From NCBI RefSeq assembly GCF_014145635.1, contig NZ_JACHTC010000022.1, forward strand, positions 1-43,736: a DNA stretch of 43,736 nucleotides. The letters run 5' to 3'. A program made the position numbers and the translations under genes. The notes under the pieces were generated by a model. That model ran no database searches and was not told where the DNA came from. It worked only from the letters and a program-made list of their open reading frames with translations. This document shows, piece by piece, positions 1 through 7,679 of this stretch. Each line of letters opens with the position of its first letter. Position 1 is the first letter of the stretch. This DNA is from Myroides sp. WP-1 (GTDB lineage Bacteria; Bacteroidota; Bacteroidia; Flavobacteriales; Flavobacteriaceae).

Positions 1-113
1 TTGATACTATCATATAGTATTTTAAGGTATTTAATCGACTTAATAAAAACATAACTACCAATAAATCAAAATAATAGTATTTTATCACACTCTATTTATA
101 TATGGGTTATATT

Positions 114-127
114 CCCTCTTTCTCCGC
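114..127 (+). repeat. Candidate left attachment core (14-bp direct repeat)
   Basis: CCCTCTTTCTCCGC is identical to 10752-10765. The string looks like the 3' end of a bacterial tRNA-Ser (3' strand of the T stem, acceptor strand TTTCTCC, discriminator G). No intact tRNA gene precedes it here. It lies 270 bp upstream of the integrase gene, a usual position for an att site. Confidence 0.4.
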
Positions 128-170
128 TGATTTATAAAAGATAACTTTTCAAAAGTCATCAAAAAAGCAC

Positions 171-206
171 AAAACCTATGATTCACAATGAGTTATAGGT
201 TTTTTG
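171..206 (+). terminator. Rho-independent terminator
   Basis: A 9-bp stem, AAAACCTAT pairing with ATAGGTTTT, is followed by a T-rich run. It resembles the hairpin after the TolC gene at 26999-27030. It would end transcripts entering from the left, before the integrase gene. Confidence 0.6.
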
Positions 207-236
207 TTTTTTAGGGGTATCGCATTCTGTTCAAAA

Positions 237-294
237 GTGCACCTAAAAAGATTCGGGATTCGGTGCACAAAAAAACATCTAAGCGATGTGCACC
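237..294. repeat. Cluster of GTGCACC repeats and a tandem GATTCGG
   Basis: GTGCACC occurs at 237-243 and 288-294, and its complement GGTGCAC at 262-268. GATTCGG is repeated in tandem at 250-263. The cluster lies between the candidate attachment core and the integrase gene. Such short repeats could be arm-type sites for the recombinase or operator sites. The rest of the 1-397 gap shows no gene. Confidence 0.45.
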
Positions 295-397
295 TTTCAA
301 CTGAGCAAACCTAGACGCCAAAGGGTGCCAGAGAGTTTTAAACTGTGTTTTTGGAACGTTTTAATTCGACATTTATTAATATTAAAACAGTTGAATT

Positions 398-1717
398 ATG
401 TTAGAAAAACAGTTGTCAATTAATTTCTTTCTCAAACCAACTAGAGAGAAAAGTGATTTAAGAGGTGTTTACCTAAGAATTACAGTAGATGGTATTCGCA
501 AAGAGACTTCTCTTAGTCACAAATGGGATATCAAAAGATGGAACCAAAAAGCAGGTCGTGCTAATGGCGCTAAAGAAGATGCTAAAACGCTAAACTACCT
601 ATTAGATACAATTGTATCAAAGATTACCAAGTACAAATTAGAGCTCTTAAGTAATGAAGAGCCTATTACTGCTACTGTACTTATGGATTATATCCAAGGT
701 AAAGGAACAAGTAAAGCTAAAGTTTTAGAAGAATTTCAAAAGCACAATGATGAAGTTTTTAAGTTAGTTCCTAAAGAGTACGCTATTGGAACACATGAAA
801 GATATGTAACAGCAAGATCACATGTAGCAGAATATATCCGTTATGTCTATGGTAAAGAAGATATCGAGTTCAGAGAACTCAATTATGAGTTTGTACTTGG
901 CTATGAACATTATTTAAAGACCATTAGAGCGTGTTCTAACAATACAGCTATAAAGTATATCTCAAACTTCAAGAAGATTGTTCTACGGGCAGTTGCTAAA
1001 GGAATTATCCCTTCCAATCCATTTGTGCAATACAAACCTAAAAAGACTAAGCTCAATAAAAAACCATTAAGCAAAGAAGAGCTATCAATTTTGGAAAATA
1101 AAGAATTTACCAATGAAAGACTAAGCACCGTAAGAGATGTGTTTGTTTTTCAATGTTATACTGGTCTTGCTTATATCGATGTATTTCAGCTAAAGAAAAG
1201 CGATATTACAAAAGATGAAGAGGGTAATTTGTGGATTAGAATCAATAGACAAAAAACAGATGCAAATATTACAATTCCTCTGCTTCCCAAAGCTATTGAA
1301 ATAATGGAAAAACATAAAGAACATCCTGCTTGTATTGGTAAAGATATTGTACTACCTGTTCGCTCCAATCAAAAGATGAATGAGTACTTAAAAGAGATTG
1401 CTTCTCTATGCGAGATAAGCGAATTAAACACCCATAAAGCAAGGAGAACTTTTGGAAGTACAGTAACACTTGGTAATGGTGTACCTATTCACGTAGTAAA
1501 AGAAATGTTAGGTCATCACTCTGTTAAACAAACTGAGGAATACGCTCTAACAGAAGAAGAATCTATCAAGACCGAAATGCAGATACTAAAAGGTAAGCTT
1601 GAAGAAAAAGCAAATAAGCCAACGGATAGTTTTACTGATTTACTTGAGAGCTTAAAAAAGCTAAATCCTGATAAATTAGCTCAGCTAACTACTTTTATTA
1701 ATCAATTAAATGGATAA
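398..1717 (+). CDS. Tyrosine recombinase (phage-type integrase, Bacteroidetes mobile element type)
   Basis: This 439-residue protein has the three-part layout of Bacteroidetes integrases: an N-terminal arm-binding domain (about residues 1-100), a SAM-like core-binding domain (about 105-205) and a C-terminal catalytic domain. Catalytic signatures seen are HKARR (His and Arg of box II), LGHHS and the nucleophile in TEEYA. The box I arginine is not at its usual place: the motif reads TGLAYID, where many integrases have TGLRxxD. CTnDOT-type integrases are known to lack this arginine too. The C-terminus carries a charged extension. It probably catalyses integration and excision of the surrounding element. 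The gene for the small HTH protein lies convergent just downstream. Confidence 0.95.
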   Translation: MLEKQLSINFFLKPTREKSDLRGVYLRITVDGIRKETSLSHKWDIKRWNQKAGRANGAKEDAKTLNYLLDTIVSKITKYKLELLSNEEPITATVLMDYIQGKGTSKAKVLEEFQKHNDEVFKLVPKEYAIGTHERYVTARSHVAEYIRYVYGKEDIEFRELNYEFVLGYEHYLKTIRACSNNTAIKYISNFKKIVLRAVAKGIIPSNPFVQYKPKKTKLNKKPLSKEELSILENKEFTNERLSTVRDVFVFQCYTGLAYIDVFQLKKSDITKDEEGNLWIRINRQKTDANITIPLLPKAIEIMEKHKEHPACIGKDIVLPVRSNQKMNEYLKEIASLCEISELNTHKARRTFGSTVTLGNGVPIHVVKEMLGHHSVKQTEEYALTEEESIKTEMQILKGKLEEKANKPTDSFTDLLESLKKLNPDKLAQLTTFINQLNG

Positions 1718-1722
1718 TAAAA

Positions 1723-1789
1723 CTCCCTTGAATTCTCTACATTTTCTAATAATTCAACTGTGGTATTTGTTGTAAGGAATTCAAGGGAG
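1723..1789. repeat. 13-bp perfect inverted repeat between integrase and HTH gene
   Basis: CTCCCTTGAATTC at 1723-1735 is the exact complement of GAATTCAAGGGAG at 1777-1789, with a 41-base loop. The left arm starts 6 bases after the integrase stop codon. The long loop and lack of a T-run make a simple terminator less likely than a protein-binding or recombination-related site, but a terminator cannot be excluded. Confidence 0.6.
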
Positions 1790-1798
1790 CCCATTTTC

Positions 1799-1844
1799 AA
1801 CCTTTTTAATGAATAGAAGTTAACTTCTACTCATTAAAAAGGTT
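1799..1844. repeat. 46-bp loopless near-perfect palindrome
   Basis: The 23-base left half (starting AACCTTTTTAATGA) and right half are complementary except for one position. There is no loop; the centre is AAGTTAACTT. It covers the last codons and stop of the HTH gene. It could be a dimer-binding site, a cruciform, or a bidirectional terminator, since A/T runs sit in the arms. Confidence 0.65.
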
Positions 1845-2081
1845 CATAATATCTTTTCTGTTGTAGTAATATGAACCAAGTATTTTGCGATACTGCAATT
1901 TACCGCTGATGCGCAGTGTTTGTAAGGAAGCTGGAGAGATACTGAGTAATTGCCTTGCTACTTTTGCCTTTACCCAATCAAGAGAGCTTTCTTTATTTTG
2001 TTTAGTTAATATTTCTTTTAGCTCTCCAATGATTGTTTGAGCAAACAATCTTAAATCTTCTTTTGTAATTTGATTTTCCAT
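1827..2081 (-). CDS. Small HTH DNA-binding protein (excisionase-like, MerR/HTH_17 type)
   Basis: The protein has 84 residues. The N-terminal half is a charged helix. The C-terminal half reads WVKAKVARQLLSISPASLQT and then RYRKILGSYYYNRKDI in effect (a winged helix with a K/R-rich wing), the layout of excisionase-like HTH_17 proteins in Bacteroidetes elements. Such proteins bend DNA at att sites or regulate excision genes. It is convergent with the integrase gene, 109 bp away, and its 3' end lies inside a 46-bp palindrome. The role in excision is inferred from family and position. No alternative start is needed: the ATG is followed directly by a well-formed N-terminus. Confidence 0.8.
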   Translation of the reverse strand: MENQITKEDLRLFAQTIIGELKEILTKQNKESSLDWVKAKVARQLLSISPASLQTLRISGKLQYRKILGSYYYNRKDIMNLFNE

Positions 2082-2208
2082 GATAGTTGTTTTTTAGGTT
2101 AAACAACTAAGGTAAAGTAGTTACTAAAAGGTTGAAATAATAGGAAGGTAAAAAGCAGACTTGGCTTTAAACGTACATTTATAGAACTTAGTAATTGGTA
2201 AAAGATTA

Positions 2209-3801
2209 TTAGCTCCTTTGATCTACTATTATTTTTAACTCAGCTTGTAATTGAGTAATTAGTTCTATCAGTACTTCTGTTTTTTCTGTATCAAAATTAA
2301 TAAGTCGTTGATGTAGTACTCTATAGTAATCTAATAAAGAAAAAAACTTGTTACCGAATTTATCAAATAAGTATTGATACTTAATTAAGTCAGTGTTCAC
2401 ATTTACGCAGAGTAACCATAAAGAAAAACTAGATAAGTAATTAGGCAAGTACGATAAATGAGCTAATATATATGTCCTACAAAATGACATAAAATAAAGT
2501 GATAGTAGATAAGGAATACTTTGCTTGCATTCTTGGTTCTTTTTTAGTTTTTGTAGATTTTTGAGTAGTTCTTTAGCGGTATTATTAGTAACAGAATTAT
2601 AGTAGTATAGATCAGTATATAAGGATGCGTGAGGGACTAACCAATGTAGAGATGCATTATATTGACTAGATGAATAAATCTTATTCTCATTTTTTATGAT
2701 GTCAGCAAAGAAATCTTGTGAGCTGTATAATTCAGTTTGAATCCATATTTTAGTATGGGCTATAATAACAAAGTTCGTTTGCTTATTAAACTTATCTTGT
2801 AAACTTGATTCCAAGTTCTTAATCTGTTCATTCGCGAATTTATCTCCTATAATAAGAAGATAATAAATAGTTTGACTACCAAGAGTTAACCTCTTATACA
2901 GATAAATTTCTTCTATACACTGATTCTGATTTAAGCATCTTTCAATGATGATATCATTAAAAGTTTCTTGTTTATTTAGTTCTATAGTTACCTCTGCAAC
3001 AATAGGCTTAATTGTCTGGTGTTTGATTAAACGTTTTAAAGTCTTAAAACGGTCTTGAATAAAATTATGAAGTGCGTTTTCAACCTTCTCAAAAGCGTCA
3101 AAGCACTCATGGTAATAAACTTCTCTGTCATCTTCTATTGCTTCTTTTACTCTGTTTATTAAAGCAATAAGGTAATATTCCTCTTCGTTTCTCTTAAGAA
3201 ATAAACTTTCAATCTCTGGATTAAACTTGCTGATTGCTTTTATTCGTTGATGGAGATTACTGCTTGAACTGATATGCCCTACATATAGTTCTTCTAAATA
3301 TTTCAGATGTAATTCTAATAAACGTTCGTAAAGGAGAAATACACTTGAAATAGCATCTAAAGACTTATACTTGTTTATTTCAGAACTTAAAAGACTATGA
3401 TCTTGAAAATATCTCTCCTTATGAATATTATACTGATTATTAAATTCTTTGAAACCTCTTGTAGTAAGTTTATCAAAATCAATTTCTTCTTTCTGATAAA
3501 TTAGATGCTCTTCTTGGTAGATAAACTCTATTAGTGGATAACCGTGCTCAAACTTATATCTCAAAGAATTATAATCAAATAACAATACGATGATACCATA
3601 GTTCTTGAATAGTTTTTTAATTCCTTTGCGATTGGCTATTGTATTAACATCACTTCTATTGGTTAGATGTATAAGTAAATAAGAAGTCATCTCTATAGTG
3701 TTACTACAATAGTAAATCTCTAATATAGAAGGAAACTCTGTAATAAGCTGTTTAAGCTGATTACTTAAAAAGTCGTTGATAGGAAAAATTGTTGTTTTCA
3801 T
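2209..3801 (-). CDS. Large duplicated MNT-like/HEPN-like protein of mobile elements
   Basis: This 530-residue protein is not a clear member of any family I can name with certainty. It appears internally duplicated. Residues 19-103 and 284-376 share the pattern IEIYY...YLLI...F..VIIxxxxxxx...IY, an alpha/beta arrangement like minimal nucleotidyltransferases (MNT). Each is followed by a helical stretch. The first (about 150-205) contains ERLLELHLKYLEELY and then LHQRIKAISKFNPEI, which resembles HEPN helices. The second contains R442-x5-H448, compatible with the HEPN Rx4-6H signature. The GS...DxD catalytic residues of active MNT are not visible, so the MNT parts may be inactive. It is divergent from the XRE gene, and a role in element control or defence is conjecture. 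Confidence 0.6.
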   Translation of the reverse strand: MKTTIFPINDFLSNQLKQLITEFPSILEIYYCSNTIEMTSYLLIHLTNRSDVNTIANRKGIKKLFKNYGIIVLLFDYNSLRYKFEHGYPLIEFIYQEEHLIYQKEEIDFDKLTTRGFKEFNNQYNIHKERYFQDHSLLSSEINKYKSLDAISSVFLLYERLLELHLKYLEELYVGHISSSSNLHQRIKAISKFNPEIESLFLKRNEEEYYLIALINRVKEAIEDDREVYYHECFDAFEKVENALHNFIQDRFKTLKRLIKHQTIKPIVAEVTIELNKQETFNDIIIERCLNQNQCIEEIYLYKRLTLGSQTIYYLLIIGDKFANEQIKNLESSLQDKFNKQTNFVIIAHTKIWIQTELYSSQDFFADIIKNENKIYSSSQYNASLHWLVPHASLYTDLYYYNSVTNNTAKELLKNLQKLKKNQECKQSIPYLLSLYFMSFCRTYILAHLSYLPNYLSSFSLWLLCVNVNTDLIKYQYLFDKFGNKFFSLLDYYRVLHQRLINFDTEKTEVLIELITQLQAELKIIVDQRS

Positions 3802-3848
3802 AATTATTGAGTTTTTTTGATTTGATTAAAATTCAATAGAACTCATTG

Positions 3849-3860
3849 AGTAAACTATTC
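3849..3860 (-). promoter_or_regulatory. 12-bp upstream element shared with the gene at 4462-4992
   Basis: AGTAAACTATTC (GAATAGTTTACT in the reading direction) lies 48 bp upstream of the start of the 530-residue protein gene. The identical 12-mer lies 47 bp upstream of the preferred start of the next minus-strand gene. It may be a promoter element or a shared operator. Confidence 0.45.
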
Positions 3861-3947
3861 TGTAAAGAAGTATAATATTCTCATTAAGGGATATTTTACA
3901 AGATAATTTTATAACTTTACCTTTCAATCTTTTTAAATCATTGGCTT

Positions 3948-3955
3948 TATCTTTG
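3948..3955 (+). promoter_or_regulatory. Bacteroidetes -7 promoter box for the XRE gene
   Basis: TATCTTTG matches the TAnnTTTG consensus and lies 26 bp before the XRE start codon, giving a short leader. No clear -33 TTG is seen at the ideal distance. Confidence 0.5.
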
Positions 3956-3980
3956 AGCCTTCTTAACTCAGCTATTAATT

Positions 3981-4385
3981 ATGGAACATAAAATACATCA
4001 AGGAAGAAATGTAAAGCGTTTTAGAGAAATGCTTGGAATCAAACAAGAGGTTCTTGCTTTTGATTTAGGAGAAGATTGGAATCAGAAAAAGATATCTGTT
4101 TTAGAACAGAAAGAGGTAATTGATAATGCACTACTACAACAGATTTCAAAGGTGCTTAAGATACCTGTTGAGGCAATTGAGAGTTTTGATGAACAGCAAG
4201 CTATCAATATTATTGCCAATACAATTACGAATAACGATAATGCAGGGATTATTGTAACCAATAACATTAATCCAATGCAAGAAATTGTAAAACTTCACGA
4301 AGAAAAGATTGCTTTGTATGAACGTATGCTTAAGGAGAAAGATGAGATGATGACTCGTTTAGAGAAATTGATTCAAACTAAGTAG
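3981..4385 (+). CDS. XRE-family HTH transcriptional regulator with C-terminal coiled coil
   Basis: The protein has 134 residues. Residues 8-66 form a Cro/C1-type helix-turn-helix (VKRFREMLGIKQEVLAFDLG, then KISVLEQKEVID). A polar linker (about 74-97) is followed by a predicted coiled coil (about 100-132, rich in E, K, L and M). This layout is common for regulators in Bacteroidetes mobile elements. It is divergent from the duplicated MNT/HEPN-like gene with a 179-bp shared upstream region, so it may control both. A strong hairpin follows its stop codon. Confidence 0.88.
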   Translation: MEHKIHQGRNVKRFREMLGIKQEVLAFDLGEDWNQKKISVLEQKEVIDNALLQQISKVLKIPVEAIESFDEQQAINIIANTITNNDNAGIIVTNNINPMQEIVKLHEEKIALYERMLKEKDEMMTRLEKLIQTK

Positions 4386-4409
4386 ATATAAGTTTATACA
4401 TATAACGGA

Positions 4410-4448
4410 AAAAAGGTAGAATTACTATGGATGGTATTCTACCTTTTT
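4410..4448. terminator. Bidirectional terminator
   Basis: AAAAAGGTAGAAT pairs exactly with ATTCTACCTTTTT across a 13-base loop. It has an A-run on one side and a T-run on the other. It lies between the convergent XRE gene and the 176-residue protein gene. Confidence 0.8.
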
Positions 4449-4461
4449 CTGTCTATTAAGA

Positions 4462-4992
4462 TTATTCATCCCTCTGATATAATAACCAACATGCCTCTAT
4501 TAATCTATTTATACTAATAAAAGAGGTATTAACTTCTATTGATGGTGGTTCTATAAAGTCTCCAAGTGCAAACTGTGTTATTTCAAATAAATCAGTTTCT
4601 AACTTAACTACAGATTGTTTTTCAAAAATATTTTCAAATACTAAATAGGGATTTAAGTACTCCTCTTGTGATAATGCCCCTAAGAATGTCATTAATTTGG
4701 AAACTTCTGATTTGTCTATTGGATTTATCGAATAGTATTTTTTTGAGTTGCTTAGTATCTTATAACTACTTCGTATTATCGAACGTAGTAAAGAATAGAT
4801 CAAAAAAACTATATGAGGGGTCTTCTGTAGATAAATTTCACTTTTATGAGTGTGATTCATTAATTCTGATAAATGCAATTTTAACTCAGGCGGGTGAACT
4901 ACATCAAATAAGCAGTAGAACATATAATAAGGATTATTGATTGGTTCTCCATACCATATATGGGCTTCTAAAGAAAATTTTACTTTTTTCAT
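4462..4992 (-). CDS. Uncharacterised protein
   Basis: I do not recognise a family. From the preferred start (MKKVKFSLEAHIWYGEP) the protein has 176 residues and no signal peptide or clear membrane segment. It seems a globular alpha/beta protein with a hydrophobic helix near the middle (IVFLIYSLLRSIIRSSYKIL). In-frame ATGs exist at 5028, 4998 and 4992. I prefer 4992 because a 12-bp element (5039-5050) is then 47 bp upstream, matching its distance before the 530-residue protein gene. The shared element hints that the two genes are controlled together. Confidence 0.65.
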   Translation of the reverse strand: MKKVKFSLEAHIWYGEPINNPYYMFYCLFDVVHPPELKLHLSELMNHTHKSEIYLQKTPHIVFLIYSLLRSIIRSSYKILSNSKKYYSINPIDKSEVSKLMTFLGALSQEEYLNPYLVFENIFEKQSVVKLETDLFEITQFALGDFIEPPSIEVNTSFISINRLIEACWLLYQRDE

Positions 4993-5038
4993 AATCATGT
5001 CTTTTAAGGTTTGTTTTAAAAGTATCATGCATTATATC

Positions 5039-5050
5039 AGTAAACTATTC
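5039..5050 (-). promoter_or_regulatory. Second copy of the shared 12-bp upstream element
   Basis: AGTAAACTATTC is identical to 3849-3860 and lies at almost the same distance (47 versus 48 bp) from the preferred start codon of the downstream gene. It supports the start at 4992. Confidence 0.45.
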
Positions 5051-5141
5051 GTTTGATAGGTAAATTATCTTTAAAAAAAGCATTACTAATTTTAAAATTT
5101 AAGTTGAGTTAAGACATATAAAATCAGATAACTAAGTAATT

Positions 5142-5861
5142 TCAAGTATTATCGCTTTTCATCTCACACATTAGGGGCATATGGTCACTTAATTCAATCC
5201 ATTCAGAGAAAACACCTATTTCAAATTTAATTAATTTTTTTAATAATTTATATGAACCAAAAATGTAATCAATATGATAAGGTTTTTCGAATTTTCGCTG
5301 AAAATAAAATGTTGCTTTAGATTCATTACCTTGAAGTTGATTAAAAAAATCATGATAAAAACTTTCAATATGGTATTCTTTTAATTCATCTACTACGTCC
5401 GTATGATTCCACCATCTATCCCATTCATCCCAAATGCTATTACTATTAAAATCACCAACGATTAAAGTGTTTCCTAACTTAGTTTTATTAATTTGCAAAT
5501 ATTTCCATAATTGACCAATATAACCAAAATTTGGTGAATTATTCTTATGTGTCCAAACAGCTAATAAATCAAATTCGTTATTTACTCTACAAGGTAAAAA
5601 ATATTTAACAAAATGATCTTTATATTGACTTGACCATTGTAATCTTTTTAGTTGAATCCCTTCTTTAGCAAAAATTCCTAACCCCTTATTTTTATTGTCA
5701 CCTATCCAAAGATAATTTCTTGCAAAATCCTTATATAGAAGATCATTTGTCAACAATGGATTTTCACATTCTTGAATAATCAAGATATCAGCATCAAACT
5801 TATTTAATGTTTTGTACTTATTTCTAAAAGCACCATTACAATTCCAAGTTATTATTTTCAT
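5142..5861 (-). CDS. Endonuclease/exonuclease/phosphatase (EEP) fold protein
   Basis: The 239-residue protein matches the ExoIII/DNase I-like EEP superfamily over its whole length. Visible active-site residues in order are N7 (TWNCNG), E31 (IIQEC), H105 (AVWTH), D137 and N139 (VGDFNSN), D198 (HIDYIFGS) and D226-H227 (SDHMPL). All metal-binding and catalytic positions are therefore present, and it should be an active phosphodiesterase, most likely on DNA. There is no signal peptide, so it should be cytoplasmic. It is single-domain, shorter than ExoIII, and lies between genes of a mobile element. The substrate and any defence role are unknown. Confidence 0.88.
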   Translation of the reverse strand: MKIITWNCNGAFRNKYKTLNKFDADILIIQECENPLLTNDLLYKDFARNYLWIGDNKNKGLGIFAKEGIQLKRLQWSSQYKDHFVKYFLPCRVNNEFDLLAVWTHKNNSPNFGYIGQLWKYLQINKTKLGNTLIVGDFNSNSIWDEWDRWWNHTDVVDELKEYHIESFYHDFFNQLQGNESKATFYFQRKFEKPYHIDYIFGSYKLLKKLIKFEIGVFSEWIELSDHMPLMCEMKSDNT

Positions 5862-5946
5862 CTATATCGATCACTTGAGATTATTATTTCAGACATCGCA
5901 TTAAAATATACTTATTCTTATGTTTTAAGAACATTAAAATGCCTTT

Positions 5947-6609
5947 TTAAACTTTTTCAAAGGTCTTTAATTTCAAGATTAATTTATGAACTGAATTGAA
6001 ACTTGAATACTCTCTTTTAAGAATATCTATAATCTCATCAACGTCCTTTTGAGTAAATATCTCTTTTTGATTTAGAAAATATCGATCTACAGTTTCAATC
6101 GTATCTGATTCGTTGTAATTACTACTATATGGTGTTATACGAACAAGTTCTAGTAATCTGTTCATTTCGGAATCTATGAATTCATTCTCAGGATGCCTTT
6201 TTAACTTTGTAAGTAACCATTTATAATGAACGTCATCTGCTACTTTATTTAAGTTATTTTGAAATATTTTTAAATTTTTATTTTTTTCTTCTTCGAACTT
6301 CCTATCTAATTCATTACTCAATTTTTCTAACTCTCTTTTTATATACTTTCTATGATCATAAGCAGAATATAAATTAACTCCCACTAAAGAGGCAATAATT
6401 AAAGCTAATGAACTATAAAAGACAGTAATAATTTTATCATTTGCTGAATTTAAAGTATCTACTTTATCAAGTATCGTTTTGTGTTCTGCATCAGATTCTA
6501 TTTGTTTATATTTTAATTCCAAAACTGATGCATTTAAATCCTTATTCTGAGAATAAGTTGTATTAAGAGTGTATAAAAAAATAAAAATGATTAAATAAAT
6601 TGATCTCAT
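5947..6609 (-). CDS. Uncharacterised membrane-anchored coiled-coil protein
   Basis: The 220-residue protein starts with a hydrophobic segment (residues 2-19, ending TTYS-QN) that may be a cleaved signal peptide. A short extracytoplasmic part (about 21-58) precedes a transmembrane helix (about 60-82). A strongly charged coiled coil (about 86-125) and a soluble C-terminal domain follow. The topology predicts an inner-membrane protein with a cytoplasmic coiled coil. It lies 85 bp upstream of the EEP nuclease gene on the same strand. A joint role with that nuclease is only a possibility. Confidence 0.7.
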   Translation of the reverse strand: MRSIYLIIFIFLYTLNTTYSQNKDLNASVLELKYKQIESDAEHKTILDKVDTLNSANDKIITVFYSSLALIIASLVGVNLYSAYDHRKYIKRELEKLSNELDRKFEEEKNKNLKIFQNNLNKVADDVHYKWLLTKLKRHPENEFIDSEMNRLLELVRITPYSSNYNESDTIETVDRYFLNQKEIFTQKDVDEIIDILKREYSSFNSVHKLILKLKTFEKV

Positions 6610-6708
6610 GTTTTAAACTTCTGTAGTTGTATAAAATTATAATACTAAATGTCAAATCAAATATACCTTTTTAAAAACAAAAAAAAACAACACTAGATAG
6701 TGAATTAA

Positions 6709-7143
6709 TTAAAATAGAGGCTTATTCTTTTCATTGAAGCTTGTAGTTATCTGTTTTTCGAATTCGTTAAAATGATGTTCCAAAAGATTATATAGGTAAG
6801 CGTAAATTGTAAGTTTATCATCTGCAATGACCTGAACTATACGAGAAAGTATCTTGTGATGCTTAGGATCAATATAAACCGATTTTCCATGACGTGCTGT
6901 GCTTTTGACATCCTTACAAAAGAGCTCTTCATACTCTGTGATGTCATATTCTTTAGTAAGTGGAGGAGCTTTTTTTACACGCTTTTGTTTCATAGGTTCC
7001 TCTTTAGTTTCTTCTTGCTCATCTCTTATACCAGAAGCATTCAGTTCAGCCTCTGTAAATCCCTTAGGCCTTACGCCGTCAACCATTAGTGCCATCATTG
7101 CTTCTTCGTCAATTCTAGGTTTCTTTTTAAATTCTTCGTTCAT
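6709..7143 (-). CDS. DUF3408 family protein (conjugative-transposon associated)
   Basis: The protein has 144 residues. The first 75 are acidic/basic and low in structure. The C-terminal part (about 80-135) has the DUF3408 pattern: a YEELF start, a YIDPKHHKILSRIVQVI helix and TIYAYLYNLLEHHFNEF. DUF3408 proteins are encoded near parA-like traA genes and next to oriT in Bacteroidetes conjugative transposons, often under tra-type names. Here no traA or relaxase gene accompanies it, so it is probably a leftover of a transfer region. It is divergent from the Septu-like pair across a 536-bp structured gap. Confidence 0.82.
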   Translation of the reverse strand: MNEEFKKKPRIDEEAMMALMVDGVRPKGFTEAELNASGIRDEQEETKEEPMKQKRVKKAPPLTKEYDITEYEELFCKDVKSTARHGKSVYIDPKHHKILSRIVQVIADDKLTIYAYLYNLLEHHFNEFEKQITTSFNEKNKPLF

Positions 7144-7679
7144 AATTTCTGGTTTTTTAGCTGTTTATAGTTTTGTCTACTTATGTAGGTAGTTAAATGT
7201 TAATCTGTCCTTTTAGTTGCAATTCCAATGTTTCAGACATTAAACTGTGTAAAGATTTTATCAACAGTCTATTTGTGTGTTTAATCGTTGGGAGCTATAT
7301 AAAATCATAGCTACGATATTGCGTTTGTCCAACCAAAACATTGATTAGACAAATAACTAGAGATATAGACAAAGAATGAAAAAAAGGTATTTAAGTGGCA
7401 TACTTGGCGTTAACTAATAGGGGTTTAAATAGTATTCACATTATAAAAAACATATTGTAAATATGTTGAAAAAGTTACTGCAAAAGTAACAGCAAGTTAT
7501 GTTTTGAGGCACTCGAAATTGAGATTCGAGCTTTCAAAACGACTTGCTCTTGCAGAGAGCTGTAAAACTACTCCAGAGTCGATAGTTTTTTGTTTAAATA
7601 GTAGATAGACTCAAAATATTGAGTGGTTTACGGATGTTATGTGTAAGTTTAATTATATTTGAAGTTAAAATTTTGAAAA
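7144..7679. other. Hairpin-rich intergenic region: candidate oriT or structured RNA leader
   Basis: No gene is visible. Four consecutive hairpins lie at 7474-7624. GTTACT pairs with AGTAAC (7474-7490). A long interrupted stem runs from 7491 to 7548: AGCAAGT/ACTTGCT, GTTTTGA/TCAAAAC and CTCGAA/TTCGAG nested around the loop ATTGAGA. GCTCT pairs with AGAGC (7546-7560), and ACTCAA with TTGAGT (7609-7624). Position beside a DUF3408 gene, where relaxase genes usually start, suggests an origin of transfer. Position just before the defence pair also allows a non-coding RNA. Nothing stands out in 7144-7473 except a short AGCTAT/ATAGCT repeat near 7292-7312. Confidence 0.55.
7654..7661 (+). promoter_or_regulatory. 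Bacteroidetes -7 promoter box for the Septu-like pair
   Basis: TATATTTG is a perfect TAnnTTTG box 19 bp before the ATPase start codon. The predicted leader is only about 10-15 bases, so the hairpins upstream would not be part of this transcript if this is the only promoter. Confidence 0.55.

Noticed and set aside
1..127. Intact tRNA-Ser gene at the left edge
   Set aside because: Only the 3'-end-like 14-mer is present; D and anticodon arms are absent and the T loop reads TTATATT.
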